In this document: one piece after another, positions 1 through 8,531 of the stretch
Numbering within the stretch: position 1 is the first letter of the stretch
Layout of the letters: every line of letters begins with the position of its first letter
Source: RUG420 sp045642465
GTDB lineage: Bacteria; Bacillota; Clostridia; Oscillospirales; Acutalibacteraceae
Assembly: GCA_045642465.1 (NCBI GenBank)
Contig: JAZUIY010000016.1
Span: 496,001-560,000, forward strand
DNA length: 64,000 bases
Direction of reading: 5' to 3'
Notes under the pieces: generated by a model
What the model was told of the DNA's origin: nothing
What the model saw: the letters and a program-made list of their open reading frames with translations, nothing else
Database searches by the model: none
Translations under genes and position numbers: made by a program

Positions 1-748
1 AACCGAGCACGTCTGACATATTGTAGAGACCAGGTTCTTTGTCACTGATCCATTTGGCTGCAGAGAGGGCGCCGTTGGCAAAGATGGCGCGGGAGGCGGC
101 GTGGTGGCTCAGGGTGATGACTTCGTCCGGCCCTGCCAGGATGACATCGTGTTCCCCAACTATGGTGCCGCCACGTACGGCGCTGATGCCGATTTCGTTT
201 TCCGGGCGGGTAGCACGGCGCTGGGAACGGTCATAAACGTATTCCACTTTTTCCGGAAGACCGGAAGCAATGGAGTCAGCAATCATAATGGCAGTTCCGC
301 TTGGCGCGTCTAGCTTCTGAGTATGATGCTTTTCTACGATTTCCACGTTGAAGTCAGGGTAAAGCAGTGCAGCTGCTTTCTTAGCAAGTTCGGAAATAAT
401 GTTCACACCAACGGACATGTTAGAAGAGCGGAACATTGGGATTTCCTTGGATGCTTCCGAAATGGCCTTCAACTGTTCTTCAGAATAACCGGTAGCACAG
501 AGAACGGCCGGAACCTGATTCTTTTTGCAGTAGGCGAGAATGCCGTCTAAAGCGGATGGGTTGGAGAAGTCTACCACTACATCGCACTTCACGTTTACGT
601 CTTCAAAGGAAGAGAAAACAGGAAATGAACAATCCGCAGAAACCACGTCTACACCAGCTACCAGAGCAACGTCTTCTTTGTCTGCAATTAAGTCCTGGAA
701 TACCCGGCCCATACGGCCGTTTACTCCACCAAAAATAATGTTTAACAT
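1..748 (-). CDS. dapB: 4-hydroxy-tetrahydrodipicolinate reductase DapB (3' end cut by window edge)
   Basis: Reduces the DapA product to tetrahydrodipicolinate with NAD(P)H in the lysine/diaminopimelate pathway; cytosolic. The translation starts MLNIIFGGVNGRMG, giving the Rossmann GGxxGxMG motif at residues 7-14. The catalytic signature EKHHTQKLDAPSGTA follows, with His141-His142 and Lys145 at the places of E. coli His159/His160/Lys163. 249 residues are present, and the last visible ones (NMSDVLG) are the usual DapB C-terminus, so only about one residue and the stop lie outside the window. The start at 748 follows a GAGGAAAAC ribosome site. It begins 11 bp after the dapA stop and is the third gene of an asd-dapA-dapB operon. 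Identification is secure. Confidence 0.95.
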   Translation of the reverse strand, partial: MLNIIFGGVNGRMGRVFQDLIADKEDVALVAGVDVVSADCSFPVFSSFEDVNVKCDVVVDFSNPSALDGILAYCKKNQVPAVLCATGYSEEQLKAISEASKEIPMFRSSNMSVGVNIISELAKKAAALLYPDFNVEIVEKHHTQKLDAPSGTAIMIADSIASGLPEKVEYVYDRSQRRATRPENEIGISAVRGGTIVGEHDVILAGPDEVITLSHHAASRAIFANGALSAAKWISDKEPGLYNMSDVLG

Positions 749-759
749 GGGTTTTCCTC

Positions 760-1653
760 TTAGATCAGGTTGTAGTTCTTCAGGGTTTGAACCATGATTT
801 CGTGGTCAGCATCAGTGAGGCAGGTGAGTGGCATACGGCATTCACCAACATCAAGGCCCATAATGTTCATGGCTTCCTTCACCGGAATTGGGTTAACATC
901 CATGAAGAGTTTATTGATTAATTCAATGTATTTAATCTGAAGTTCTGCAGACTTCTTCATGTCGCCTCTGAGGGCTGCTGCGCAGATTTCATGGGTTTCA
1001 GCCGGAACAATGTTGGCCAAAACGGAAATAACGCCCTTGGCGCCCAGGGACATGTATGGGGTAATCTGGTCATCGTTACCGGAGTAGAAGTCCAGTTTGT
1101 CTGCACAGAGTTCCATGGTCTTGGCAAATGCGCCCAAGTCACCGTTGGCTTCCTTAACAGCACAGATGCGTTCGTGTTCCCCTAAAGTAGCATAGGTTTC
1201 CGGCTTGATGTTCTGGCCGGTTCTGGATGGAACATTATACAGAATGATTGGCTTGGAAACACGGTCTGCAATGTAGAAGTAATGGCGAAGCAAACCAGAC
1301 TGGGAAGTCTTGTTGTAGTAAGGAGTTACCATGAGCAGGGCATCTGCACCGGCAGCTTCTGCTTCGTTGGAAAGCTTTACAGCAAAGGAGGTGTCATTGG
1401 AACCGGTACCTGCAATAACAGGAACACGGCCATTGACAACTTCTGCACAGAAAGCAATGCCTTTTACGTGTTCTACAATATCCAAAGCGGAACCTTCACC
1501 GGTGGTAGCACAGCAAATGATGGAGTCAATGCCGTTGGCAATCTGGTACTCAATGAGTTCCTTCATCTTTGGATAGTTAATGTTACCGTATTTATCGAAT
1601 GGGGTAACCAGCGCAACGCCGGCACCTTCAAAAATTGGCTTTTCCAGTTTCAT
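760..1653 (-). CDS. dapA: 4-hydroxy-tetrahydrodipicolinate synthase DapA
   Basis: Condenses pyruvate with aspartate semialdehyde, the first committed step to lysine and diaminopimelate. A 297-residue TIM barrel of normal family length. Visible catalytic residues are Thr50-Thr51 in ATTGEGS, Tyr139 in ILYNVPSRTG and the Schiff-base Lys167 in AVKEANGD, matching E. coli Thr44/Thr45/Tyr133/Lys161 with a constant offset. The ATG at 1653 follows AAGGAGGACCCCTTAA. It sits 14 bp downstream of asd and 11 bp upstream of dapB, so the three genes feed aspartate semialdehyde straight into the DAP branch. No lysine riboswitch is visible in front of the operon. Confidence 0.97.
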   Translation of the reverse strand: MKLEKPIFEGAGVALVTPFDKYGNINYPKMKELIEYQIANGIDSIICCATTGEGSALDIVEHVKGIAFCAEVVNGRVPVIAGTGSNDTSFAVKLSNEAEAAGADALLMVTPYYNKTSQSGLLRHYFYIADRVSKPIILYNVPSRTGQNIKPETYATLGEHERICAVKEANGDLGAFAKTMELCADKLDFYSGNDDQITPYMSLGAKGVISVLANIVPAETHEICAAALRGDMKKSAELQIKYIELINKLFMDVNPIPVKEAMNIMGLDVGECRMPLTCLTDADHEIMVQTLKNYNLI

Positions 1654-1667
1654 TTAAGGGGTCCTCC

Positions 1668-2750
1668 TTAGTCCATGTAACCTTCAGCAGCAAGCAGTTC
1701 AGCAAGAAGAACAGCACCGCCGGCAGCACCACGAAGGGTGTTATGAGATACACAAACGAATTTGTAGTCGTACTGAGTATCTTCACGAAGACGGCCAACA
1801 GAAATGGCCATGCCCTTATCTAAGTTACGGTCCAGCTTGGACTGTGGACGGTCGTCTTCTTCGAAATAGTAAAGGAACTGCTTTGGAGCAGATGGAAGGT
1901 CTAAATCCTGAGGTTTACCGGAGAAGTTAGCCCATACGTCCAGGATTTCTTCTTTGCTTGGTTTGTTGGCAAAGCGTACAAAAGCAGCAGCAAGGTGACC
2001 GTCAGAAACCGGTACACGGAGACACTGAGCAGTGAAATGTGGCTTGCTAGCCTTAACAATTTCACCGTTTTCAATGTGACCCCAAATCTTCAGTGGTTCC
2101 TGTTCGGACTTTTCTTCTTCACCGCCGATATATGGAATGACGTTGTCAATGATTTCAGGGAAGGTGTCGAAGATTTTACCGGCACCGGAGATGGCCTGAT
2201 AGGTGCATACCAAAACGTCTTCTACGCCAAACTTTTCATCCAGAGGATAAAGAGGAGGGACGTAGGACTGCAGAGAACAGTTGGACTTAACGGCAATAAA
2301 ACCGCGCTTGGTGCCAAGACGTTTTCTCTGGTCATCAATGATTTTAATATGGTCTGCATTCAGTTCCGGAATAACCATTGGTACGTCCGGAGTGAAGCGA
2401 TGTGCGCTATTGTTGGATACAACAGGGATTTCTGCCTTAGCATACTTTTCTTCCAGTTCTCTGGTTTCCGGCTTGGAAAGGGAAACGGCACAGAATACGA
2501 AGTCTACCAGTGCACCAATCTTTTCAATGTCTTTTTCTGCATCCAGAATAACCATATCTTCCATGGACTTTGGCATTGGAGCAGTATTGATCATCCAAGA
2601 TTTGACAGCATCTTTGTAGGTCTTACCGGCAGAACGTTCGCTGGCTGCAAGAGCAGTGACGTTAAACCATGGGTGGTTTTCAAGAATGGTAGCAAAACGC
2701 TGTCCTACCATACCGGTTGCGCCGATGATACCGACATTGTACTGTTTCAT
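1668..2750 (-). CDS. asd: Aspartate-semialdehyde dehydrogenase
   Basis: NADPH-dependent reduction of aspartyl phosphate to aspartate semialdehyde, shared by the lysine, threonine and methionine pathways. 360 residues. The N-terminal nucleotide-binding motif GATGMVGQRF is at 10-19 and the catalytic Cys158 lies in KSNCSLQ; the conserved SDGH block follows in the C-terminal half. The wording of the N-terminal half (long insert after the Rossmann motif, NNSAHR, IPELN) resembles the archaeal/fungal-type branch more than the short Bacillus type, as I recall those families; this is a judgement from memory. First gene of the asd-dapA-dapB unit, start ATG at 2750 behind TGAGGAATTCAAC. It is divergent from queA with a 113-bp gap. 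Confidence 0.95.
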   Translation of the reverse strand: MKQYNVGIIGATGMVGQRFATILENHPWFNVTALAASERSAGKTYKDAVKSWMINTAPMPKSMEDMVILDAEKDIEKIGALVDFVFCAVSLSKPETRELEEKYAKAEIPVVSNNSAHRFTPDVPMVIPELNADHIKIIDDQRKRLGTKRGFIAVKSNCSLQSYVPPLYPLDEKFGVEDVLVCTYQAISGAGKIFDTFPEIIDNVIPYIGGEEEKSEQEPLKIWGHIENGEIVKASKPHFTAQCLRVPVSDGHLAAAFVRFANKPSKEEILDVWANFSGKPQDLDLPSAPKQFLYYFEEDDRPQSKLDRNLDKGMAISVGRLREDTQYDYKFVCVSHNTLRGAAGGAVLLAELLAAEGYMD

Positions 2751-2829
2751 GTTGAATTCCTCATTTCTTTTTCTTATAATGTAAAAAGTTTTTTACTTAT
2801 AAATAGTTATGAACTAGTGTAAGTCAGAA

Positions 2830-2842
2830 GACTTTTAAAGTC
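2830..2842. promoter_or_regulatory. Small perfect palindrome in the asd/queA divergent gap
   Basis: GACTTT-T-AAAGTC is a perfect 6-1-6 dyad 22 bp before the queA start in an AT-rich 113-bp divergent intergenic region. It could be an operator for queA or part of its leader. I see no convincing sigma-A promoter for either gene in this gap and no family of regulator can be named. Confidence 0.2.
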
Positions 2843-2863
2843 AAACGAAAGAGGCCTATTTTC

Positions 2864-3895
2864 ATGAAAAAATCCGACTTCTGGTACAATCTTCCGGAGG
2901 AGCTCATTGCCCAGACTCCATTGAAGCAAAGAGATGCTTCCAGATTGCTCCATATGGACAAGGAAACCGGGGAATTGGAACACAGACATTTTACGGATGT
3001 TTTAGAATTTTTACGTCCGGGAGACTGTCTCATTATCAATGACACCAGAGTACTTCCAGCCCGAATTTACGGCGTAAAAGAAGAAACCGGTGCAGTGGTA
3101 GAATTCCTGCTCCTGACCCAAACCGGTACCAATACTTGGGAATGTCTGGCAGGCCCTGGAAAGAAAGCCAAAGAAGGAACGAAGTTTACCTTTGGAGAAG
3201 GCAAGCTCTTTGGGGAAGTCATTGATGTAAAGGACGACGGGAACCGGGTGGTTCACTTCACCTTTGATGGCCCAAACATTTACACGATTTTAGAGGAAAT
3301 CGGCCAGATGCCGCTGCCTCCATACATCAAAGAAAAACTGGAAGATCAGGAACGGTACCAAACCGTATATTCCCGTGAAATTGGCTCTGCAGCCGCGCCG
3401 ACGGCAGGCTTACACTTCACTCCGGAACTGCTGAAAAAGGTAGAGGACATGGGCGTGAAAATCGGCCGTGTCACCCTTCATGTGGGCCTTGGTACCTTCC
3501 GACCGGTTAAGGAAGATGCCATTGAAGACCACAAAATGCATTCGGAACACTACTGGATGCCAAAAGAAACTGCGGACTTAATTAATGCTACCAAGGCTGC
3601 AGGGGGAAGGGTCATCTGCGTCGGCACCACAAGCTGTCGTACGGTAGAAAGTGTTGCTAGCAAGCTGGGCTGCATCGCCGAAGACGAGGACTGGACCAGC
3701 ATCTTCATTTATCCGGGTTATGAGTTCAAATGCATGGACGGCTTAATTACCAATTTCCATTTGCCGGAATCCACACTGATTATGCTTGTTTCTGCATTTG
3801 CAGGTTACGAAAATACCATGCACATGTATCAAGTTGCCGTAGAGGAACGCTACCGTTTCTTCTCCTTTGGCGATGCATGCATGCTGACGAAATAA
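2864..3895 (+). CDS. queA: S-adenosylmethionine:tRNA ribosyltransferase-isomerase QueA
   Basis: Transfers and isomerises the ribosyl moiety of SAM onto preQ1-tRNA to make epoxyqueuosine. 343 residues, full family length. Recognisable family blocks are FWYNLPEELIAQTP near the N-terminus, RDASRLL at about 26-32, the DTRVLPARI block near 60-70, the AAPTAGLHFT block near 180, and FHLPESTL near the C-terminus. The start ATG at 2864 follows GAAAGAGGCC. It is followed after 10 bp by tgt, so the two queuosine genes are co-transcribed in the usual Bacillota order. Confidence 0.96.
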   Translation: MKKSDFWYNLPEELIAQTPLKQRDASRLLHMDKETGELEHRHFTDVLEFLRPGDCLIINDTRVLPARIYGVKEETGAVVEFLLLTQTGTNTWECLAGPGKKAKEGTKFTFGEGKLFGEVIDVKDDGNRVVHFTFDGPNIYTILEEIGQMPLPPYIKEKLEDQERYQTVYSREIGSAAAPTAGLHFTPELLKKVEDMGVKIGRVTLHVGLGTFRPVKEDAIEDHKMHSEHYWMPKETADLINATKAAGGRVICVGTTSCRTVESVASKLGCIAEDEDWTSIFIYPGYEFKCMDGLITNFHLPESTLIMLVSAFAGYENTMHMYQVAVEERYRFFSFGDACMLTK

Positions 3896-3905
3896 AGGGA
3901 AATCT

Positions 3906-5039
3906 ATGTTTAAAGTTTTAAAAACCGAAGGAGCGGCCCGCAGAGGGGAATTTACCACCGTTCACGGTACGGTACAGACCCCGGCGTTCCAAAATGTTGC
4001 CACTTGTGGTGCCATTAAGGGTGCGGTATCTGCGCTGGACTTAAAAGAATCCTTGAAAACCCAGGTTATGCTTTGCAACACCTACCATCTTCATGTTCGT
4101 CCGGGGGATGAACTGGTAAAGGATATGGGCGGCCTGCACAAGTTTACCGGTTGGGACGGTCCTATTCTGACCGACTCCGGTGGATTCCAGGTGTTCTCTT
4201 TGGCAAAACTCAATAAAATTAAAGAAGAGGGCGTTTACTTTAACTCCCATGTAGATGGCAGACATCTGTTTATCGGCCCGGAAGAATCCATGCAGATTCA
4301 GTCTAACCTTGGTTCTACTATTGCTATGGCCTTTGATGAATGTGTGGAAAATCCTGCCACCTATGAATATGCGAAGGAAGCGTGTGGACGTACCACCAGA
4401 TGGCTTTACCGGTGTAAGGAAGAAATGGAACGGTTAAATGCCCGCTCCGACACCATCAACAAACAGCAGATGCTCTTTGGGATTAACCAGGGCTGTACCT
4501 TCCCAGACCTTCGTGTGAAACACATGGAAGAAATTGCGAAGCTGGACTTAGATGGTTATGCCATTGGCGGCTTGGCAGTAGGGGAACCGAAGGAAACCAT
4601 GTATGAAATCATTTCTGCAGTGGAACCGGTGGCTCCGAAAGATAAAATTCGCTACTTAATGGGCGTCGGTACTCCGGGAAATATTATTGAAGCTGTTTAC
4701 AGAGGGGTAGACCTGTTTGACTGTGTTATGCCAAGCAGAAATGCCCGTCATGGTCAGCTCTTCACCTGGGAAGGCGTTAGAAACCTGAACAATCAAAAGT
4801 ACGAACGGGATGAACTACCAATAGATCCTACTTGTGACTGCCCAACCTGCCGGAACTATTCCAGAGCATATGTACGTCATTTGTTAAAGGCCAATGAAAT
4901 GTTGGGTATGCGGCTTTGTGTCATGCATAATCTTTATTTCTACAACACCTTAATGGAACGCATCCGGGAAGCTTTAGACAATGGCGAATATCAGGCATTC
5001 CATGATAAATATGTAGACTTGTTAGATACAAGAATTTAA
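3906..5039 (+). CDS. tgt: tRNA-guanine transglycosylase Tgt
   Basis: Exchanges guanine-34 of GUN-anticodon tRNAs for preQ1, the step before QueA. 377 residues. The base-recognition Asp90 is in TDSGGFQVFS, the nucleophile Asp lies in the LFDCVMPSR block, and the zinc ligands are the cysteines of CDCPTC plus a downstream histidine near HLLKANE/MHN. The ATG at 3906 follows AAAGGGAAATCT. It lies directly after queA and 57 bp before yajC, the classical queA-tgt-yajC order. Confidence 0.97.
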   Translation: MFKVLKTEGAARRGEFTTVHGTVQTPAFQNVATCGAIKGAVSALDLKESLKTQVMLCNTYHLHVRPGDELVKDMGGLHKFTGWDGPILTDSGGFQVFSLAKLNKIKEEGVYFNSHVDGRHLFIGPEESMQIQSNLGSTIAMAFDECVENPATYEYAKEACGRTTRWLYRCKEEMERLNARSDTINKQQMLFGINQGCTFPDLRVKHMEEIAKLDLDGYAIGGLAVGEPKETMYEIISAVEPVAPKDKIRYLMGVGTPGNIIEAVYRGVDLFDCVMPSRNARHGQLFTWEGVRNLNNQKYERDELPIDPTCDCPTCRNYSRAYVRHLLKANEMLGMRLCVMHNLYFYNTLMERIREALDNGEYQAFHDKYVDLLDTRI

Positions 5040-5096
5040 GTTATAATAGTTTTCGTTTTATGAGGCGGTTCATCCGCATTTTGGAGGTATAAATAC

Positions 5097-5525
5097 ATGA
5101 TTGAAAATGAATTAGCTGCCATTCTTTTGAGCGCATCTTCTAACGCTGCTAACGGCCAGGCCGACAATACCATGATGTACTGGATGCTTGCTCTTTTGGT
5201 ATTCTTTGCTCTTTATATGTGGATTATTTCCCGTAGAGATAAGAAGCAGAGAGCCCAGGAAGCTGAAATGAAAAACTCCATGAACATTGGTGATGACATT
5301 CTTACCATCGGCGGTGTTATGGGCCGTGTGGTTTCTGTAAAAGAAGATTCCTTCGTTTTGGAAACCGGTTCTGATAGAACCAAGATTCGTTTTTCCAAGA
5401 ACGCAATTGCTACCAACCTTTCTGCAAATGAACGCGCCAATGCTGCTAAGGAAGCTGCAAAGGCTGAAAAGGAAGCAAAAAAGGCTAAGGAACCAAAAGC
5501 AAAGGACGAAAAGAAAGCAAAATAA
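5097..5525 (+). CDS. yajC: Preprotein translocase accessory subunit YajC
   Basis: Small membrane partner of the SecDF-YidC/SecYEG translocation machinery. 142 residues: one N-terminal membrane segment at about 27-45 (MMYWMLALLVFFALYMW), then a basic RRDKKQRAQE stretch and the conserved YajC core GDDILTIGGVMGRVVSV. The C-terminal 40 residues are an Ala/Lys/Glu-rich, low-complexity helical tail, common in this family. The start at 5097 has a strong TTGGAGGT site. secD/secF do not follow: a strong terminator closes the operon instead. Confidence 0.93.
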   Translation: MIENELAAILLSASSNAANGQADNTMMYWMLALLVFFALYMWIISRRDKKQRAQEAEMKNSMNIGDDILTIGGVMGRVVSVKEDSFVLETGSDRTKIRFSKNAIATNLSANERANAAKEAAKAEKEAKKAKEPKAKDEKKAK

Positions 5526-5557
5526 GTTCTTTTTGTAAAGATATATTATACAAATTT

Positions 5558-5586
5558 GGCTCAGACTATTGTCTGAGCCTTTTTTT
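5558..5586 (+). terminator. Rho-independent terminator after yajC
   Basis: Perfect 9-bp stem GGCTCAGAC / GTCTGAGCC with a TATT loop and seven T residues. It ends the queA-tgt-yajC unit. Confidence 0.93.
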
Positions 5587-5597
5587 GTTTATATAAT
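5569..5597 (+). promoter_or_regulatory. Sigma-A-like promoter for the first Pyr4-like gene, embedded in the yajC terminator
   Basis: TTGTCT (5569-5574), 17-bp spacer, TATAAT (5592-5597; perfect -10). The -35 falls in the loop and descending arm of the yajC terminator. It drives the gene starting at 5652, leaving a leader of roughly 48 nt. Seen as a consensus match only. Confidence 0.55.
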
Positions 5598-5651
5598 GTA
5601 ATTACTTAATTCATTATGCTCTTTGAAATCATCTATAAGGAGAAATTGACT

Positions 5652-6497
5652 ATGTTTGATGCTATTGCATTATTCAAGCCAGCTACCGTAACCAGCCCAG
5701 CATTCCCTGACCTTGGCGTTCTTGGCGCTTTCGCCATTGCCATTCCGGGTGATGTTGCTCTTTACAACTGGCTGACTCTTGCTTCCGGTATTTTCTGGAC
5801 TATCACTTACATTCTTTTGATCTTCAGAGGCTTCAAAGATAAGACCTGCGGTATGCCGCTCTTCGTTCTTGGCCTTAACATCTCTTGGGAATTCATCTTT
5901 GGTTTCCTGGGAGAACCATTTGTAAGCGCTGACTCTTACTTCGGCGTTTCCACTCTTCACGGTCCTGCACAGCGTTTCGACGATATCCTTTGGTTCATCT
6001 TCGACGTTATTCTGCTCTACCTGAAGATTAAATATGGTAAAGATGAATACAAACTGGCTATGCCATATGCACCTGATAACTGGTTCAAAATCTATGTTAT
6101 CCTTCAGGTATTTGTATCCTTCTGGACCGTATTCTTCTTCGTATACGAATTCAACGATCCTAACGGTATCTACTCTGCATACATGCAGAACTTCTTCATC
6201 TCCTTGCTGTTCATCACCCAGCTCTACAAGAGAGGGGACACCAAGGGTGTTGACATGGGTATCGCCGTATGTAAGATGCTCGGTACCTTGGCTCCGTCCA
6301 TGCTCGGCGGTATCGTAATGATTGCTTACTATAAAGTTCCATTCATGACCTGCATGACCGCTGTTAACTGGATGCCATTCCTTAAGATGCTCATTACTGT
6401 ATGTACTCTTATGGACTTGTTCTATATCTATGTACTTTGGGGCGCTCTCAAGAAGGAAGGCAAGTCTCCGAAGCAGCTTAAGGGTTTCTGGATCTAA
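5652..6497 (+). CDS. Integral membrane protein resembling Pyr4/PaxB-type terpene cyclases (paralogue A)
   Basis: 281 residues, about seven hydrophobic segments, no signal peptide. Segments include 41-58 (SGIFWTITYILLIF), 69-86, 112-124, 146-165, 178-192, 210-226 and 241-264. The block KTCGMPLFVLGLNISWEFIF (65-84) resembles the TYGMAxxPLCxNIAWExVY block of fungal Pyr4/PaxB membrane terpene cyclases as I remember it. Glu80 and Asp255 (CTLMDLFYIYVLW) fall where those enzymes have their catalytic Glu and Asp. By analogy it may protonate and cyclise a polyprenyl chain; this is inference. ATG 5652 is chosen over an in-frame ATG at 5616 because of AAGGAG 9 nt upstream and alignment with the paralogue at 8967-9803. 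It is monocistronic between two terminators. Confidence 0.6.
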   Translation: MFDAIALFKPATVTSPAFPDLGVLGAFAIAIPGDVALYNWLTLASGIFWTITYILLIFRGFKDKTCGMPLFVLGLNISWEFIFGFLGEPFVSADSYFGVSTLHGPAQRFDDILWFIFDVILLYLKIKYGKDEYKLAMPYAPDNWFKIYVILQVFVSFWTVFFFVYEFNDPNGIYSAYMQNFFISLLFITQLYKRGDTKGVDMGIAVCKMLGTLAPSMLGGIVMIAYYKVPFMTCMTAVNWMPFLKMLITVCTLMDLFYIYVLWGALKKEGKSPKQLKGFWI

Positions 6498-6550
6498 TCT
6501 AGATTATTCTTATCTAATCTAAAGGCATAAAGAATTAATACGAAAAGGAA

Positions 6551-6579
6551 AGACCACCAATTAATTGGTGGTCTTTTTT
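6551..6579. terminator. Terminator between convergent genes
   Basis: Perfect 10-bp stem AGACCACCAA / TTGGTGGTCT around a TTAA loop, followed by TTTTT on the plus strand. It serves the Pyr4-like gene; on the minus strand the 3' side is less T-rich (TTCCTTTTCG), so activity for the convergent recombinase operon would be weaker. Confidence 0.88.
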
Positions 6580-6596
6580 ATGATGCATTTTAAATT

Positions 6597-7610
6597 TTAA
6601 TGATTGGTATTTTCCTTGATTTTATTTTCAATGTCCTTTTTGGCTTTGGAAGAATTCAGTGGATTGTTATCCGTTGCGGTCTTCAACTGCTCATTTAAGA
6701 CATGGGTATAAATTTGAGTAGTACCAATGTTTTCATGACCAAGTATTTCTTTCAGTTCCAGCACATCGGCATTACCATACTGGTACATTAAGGTAGCAGC
6801 AGTGTGGCGGAGCTTATGAGTAGAATAACCTTCTAGGCCAGCTTTTTCCAAATTAGAATAAACAATGTGTTGTACTGTCTTAGGCGATATACGCTGTTTC
6901 CGATTACTTAAAAAAAGCGCATCTTTATCCTTTACACCATCTACCGGACGAACTGCCATGTAGGCATTTAAGGCATCAATACAAGCATCATTTAAGTAAA
7001 TGGTACGTTCTTTGTTGCCTTTTCCGGTAATCTTAACCGTATTGTCTTTTCTGATATCTGTGTAATTTAAGCTGACAAGCTCAGCAAGCCGCATTCCACA
7101 GTTTAAGAACAATGTGATAATGGCAAAGTCACGCTCCTTATTTGGGCCTTCTGCAGCTTTTGAAAGCAATTCCATTGCTTCCTCCAGAGTCAGGTATTTC
7201 GGTAAGGTTTCTTTCAACTTTGGCGTATCCAATTCCTGCATGGGGTTTTCTTCTAAAATATGCTTCTGTACGGTACAGAATTTAAAGAAGGAACGCAGGG
7301 TTGAAACCTTTCTGGCTCTTGTTCTGGCAGAGTTTCCACGTTCTTCTTTACAGAAGGACAAAAAAGCATAGGCATCTGCCAAGGTAATGGATTGAATAAA
7401 GGCAGCATCAATATCTTTAATGCTGATTTCATCAAAAGACTCAGAAGGGGAGGAGAGACCCCGTTCCTGTTTCAAATAACGGAAAAAGGTTCGAAGGTCA
7501 GACGCATATTCAGAAATGGTGGCCTTAGATTTATTTTTAATGGCATCCATATAATTCAGAAACTCTACCATAATAGTGGGAAAGCTTCCGTAATCTGCTC
7601 GCGTAATCAA
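6597..7610 (-). CDS. Tyrosine recombinase, XerC/XerD family
   Basis: Site-specific DNA strand exchange. 337 residues with a SAM-like N-terminal core-binding domain (about 10-115) and a C-terminal catalytic domain. All catalytic residues are visible: Arg in CGMRLAEL, Lys in GKGNKERT, HxxR in HKLRHTAA, His in LGHENIGTT and the nucleophile Tyr in TQIYTHV. Size and domain layout fit a chromosomal Xer-type enzyme better than a phage integrase. The likely start is TTG at 7610 behind AAAGGA; an internal ATG lies 13 codons later. It lies 14 bp after the TetR stop, so it is probably co-transcribed with it. No att sites or phage genes are nearby. Whether it is the housekeeping XerC/XerD or a local recombinase cannot be decided here. 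Confidence 0.88.
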   Translation of the reverse strand: MITRADYGSFPTIMVEFLNYMDAIKNKSKATISEYASDLRTFFRYLKQERGLSSPSESFDEISIKDIDAAFIQSITLADAYAFLSFCKEERGNSARTRARKVSTLRSFFKFCTVQKHILEENPMQELDTPKLKETLPKYLTLEEAMELLSKAAEGPNKERDFAIITLFLNCGMRLAELVSLNYTDIRKDNTVKITGKGNKERTIYLNDACIDALNAYMAVRPVDGVKDKDALFLSNRKQRISPKTVQHIVYSNLEKAGLEGYSTHKLRHTAATLMYQYGNADVLELKEILGHENIGTTQIYTHVLNEQLKTATDNNPLNSSKAKKDIENKIKENTNH

Positions 7611-7624
7611 AAAATTTCAGTCCT

Positions 7625-8302
7625 TTAATCAATATCAAACAACAATCTGTTGTAACGTTTTTTCATGGTTTCCAACCAATCTTTGCTAAAGTACTTTCTA
7701 CAGTCGGTATGACTTAAGTCGTTACCGGTTGTCAGTTCGGCAAGTGGTTTCAAAATAGAAAGAGAAATATCTGAGAGGAAGTCCTCATCAACCGGTTCCT
7801 GATACTTGTCCTGAACGTATAAGTATTCCAGTGCGCCGCCACATACATAAACCAATACATTACGGCATTTCTGAAATAATACAGGGTCATCCGGTGCAAC
7901 TAAATCAACGTTTTTGAGGACCCAGCTTGCAGCAGCTTCCAAGATGATAATGGTGTTGTCTCTGTCTTTTAAAATACTGGAAGCAACATATTTCATAACC
8001 GGGTTATAAATTGCAAAATAAGACTGCAAATAACCAATGGCATACAACTCATCCAGTGGATTATCAAAGTGAAAACTCTTGTCTTCTTCAAGAAGTTTCT
8101 TACAAATGCCAAGACTGTGTTCAATGAAGGATACAATGATTAAATCCTTTTTCGGGAAGTAATACTGCACCAAAGATTTACTGATGCCGGCAGATTTAGC
8201 AATATCAGAATAAGACGTATTGACAAAACCTTTAATAGAAATGATATTAAAGGCTTCCATTAAAATACGTTCGCGTTCTTTCTGGTTATATGGTCGGCCC
8301 AT
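7625..8302 (-). CDS. TetR/AcrR-family transcriptional regulator
   Basis: 225 residues. The N-terminal helix-turn-helix spans about 10-58 (ERERILMEAF, then TSYSDIAKSAGISKSLVQYYFPKKDLI), typical of TetR. The remainder is an all-helical ligand/dimer domain with no family I can name. ATG at 8302 follows AGAAAGGATG. A perfect 7-1-7 palindrome lies 32 bp upstream and is a good candidate for autoregulation. The gene sits between the two Pyr4-like paralogues, but no second copy of the palindrome is seen before either of them, so control of those genes is only suggested by position. Confidence 0.92.
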   Translation of the reverse strand: MGRPYNQKERERILMEAFNIISIKGFVNTSYSDIAKSAGISKSLVQYYFPKKDLIIVSFIEHSLGICKKLLEEDKSFHFDNPLDELYAIGYLQSYFAIYNPVMKYVASSILKDRDNTIIILEAAASWVLKNVDLVAPDDPVLFQKCRNVLVYVCGGALEYLYVQDKYQEPVDEDFLSDISLSILKPLAELTTGNDLSHTDCRKYFSKDWLETMKKRYNRLLFDID

Positions 8303-8333
8303 GGTTAATACATCCTTTCTTTGACGTTATTCA

Positions 8334-8348
8334 GTGAAACAGTTTCAC
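8334..8348. promoter_or_regulatory. Candidate TetR operator
   Basis: GTGAAAC-A-GTTTCAC is a perfect 15-bp palindrome located 32 bp upstream of the TetR start codon. The size and position are those expected for a TetR/AcrR autoregulatory site. I saw no other copy within the neighbouring 2 kb. Confidence 0.6.
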
Positions 8349-8531
8349 AGTACAACGACACACATTTTGTATCATTTTATACTTTAATATTATAACATAC
8401 ATGTTTCTTTTTACGCATATAAATATAAGTGGGGTTATTGTAAATGTAAGAAAAAATTAAATGATTATTATATATAACATAACTAAATCATTGACAAATA
8501 AATCCAATTAGCAAAAATTTTTTTTAAATGC

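Noticed and set aside
1995..2822. Long open frame on the plus strand antisense to asd
   Set aside because: It mirrors a well-supported gene, has no ribosome site or recognisable domain and its peptide is low-complexity in the usual way of shadow frames.
2751..2863. Lysine riboswitch before asd
   Set aside because: The gap to the divergent queA is 113 bp, too short for the ~170-nt lysine aptamer plus expression platform.
5616..5651. Earlier ATG for the first Pyr4-like protein
   Set aside because: The AAGGAG site lies before the ATG at 5652 and only that start aligns with the paralogue at 8967-9803.
6597..8302. Prophage or integrative element at the tyrosine recombinase
   Set aside because: No phage, conjugation or relaxase genes, no tRNA attachment site and no direct repeats were found. 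The enzyme size and motifs fit a chromosomal Xer protein.
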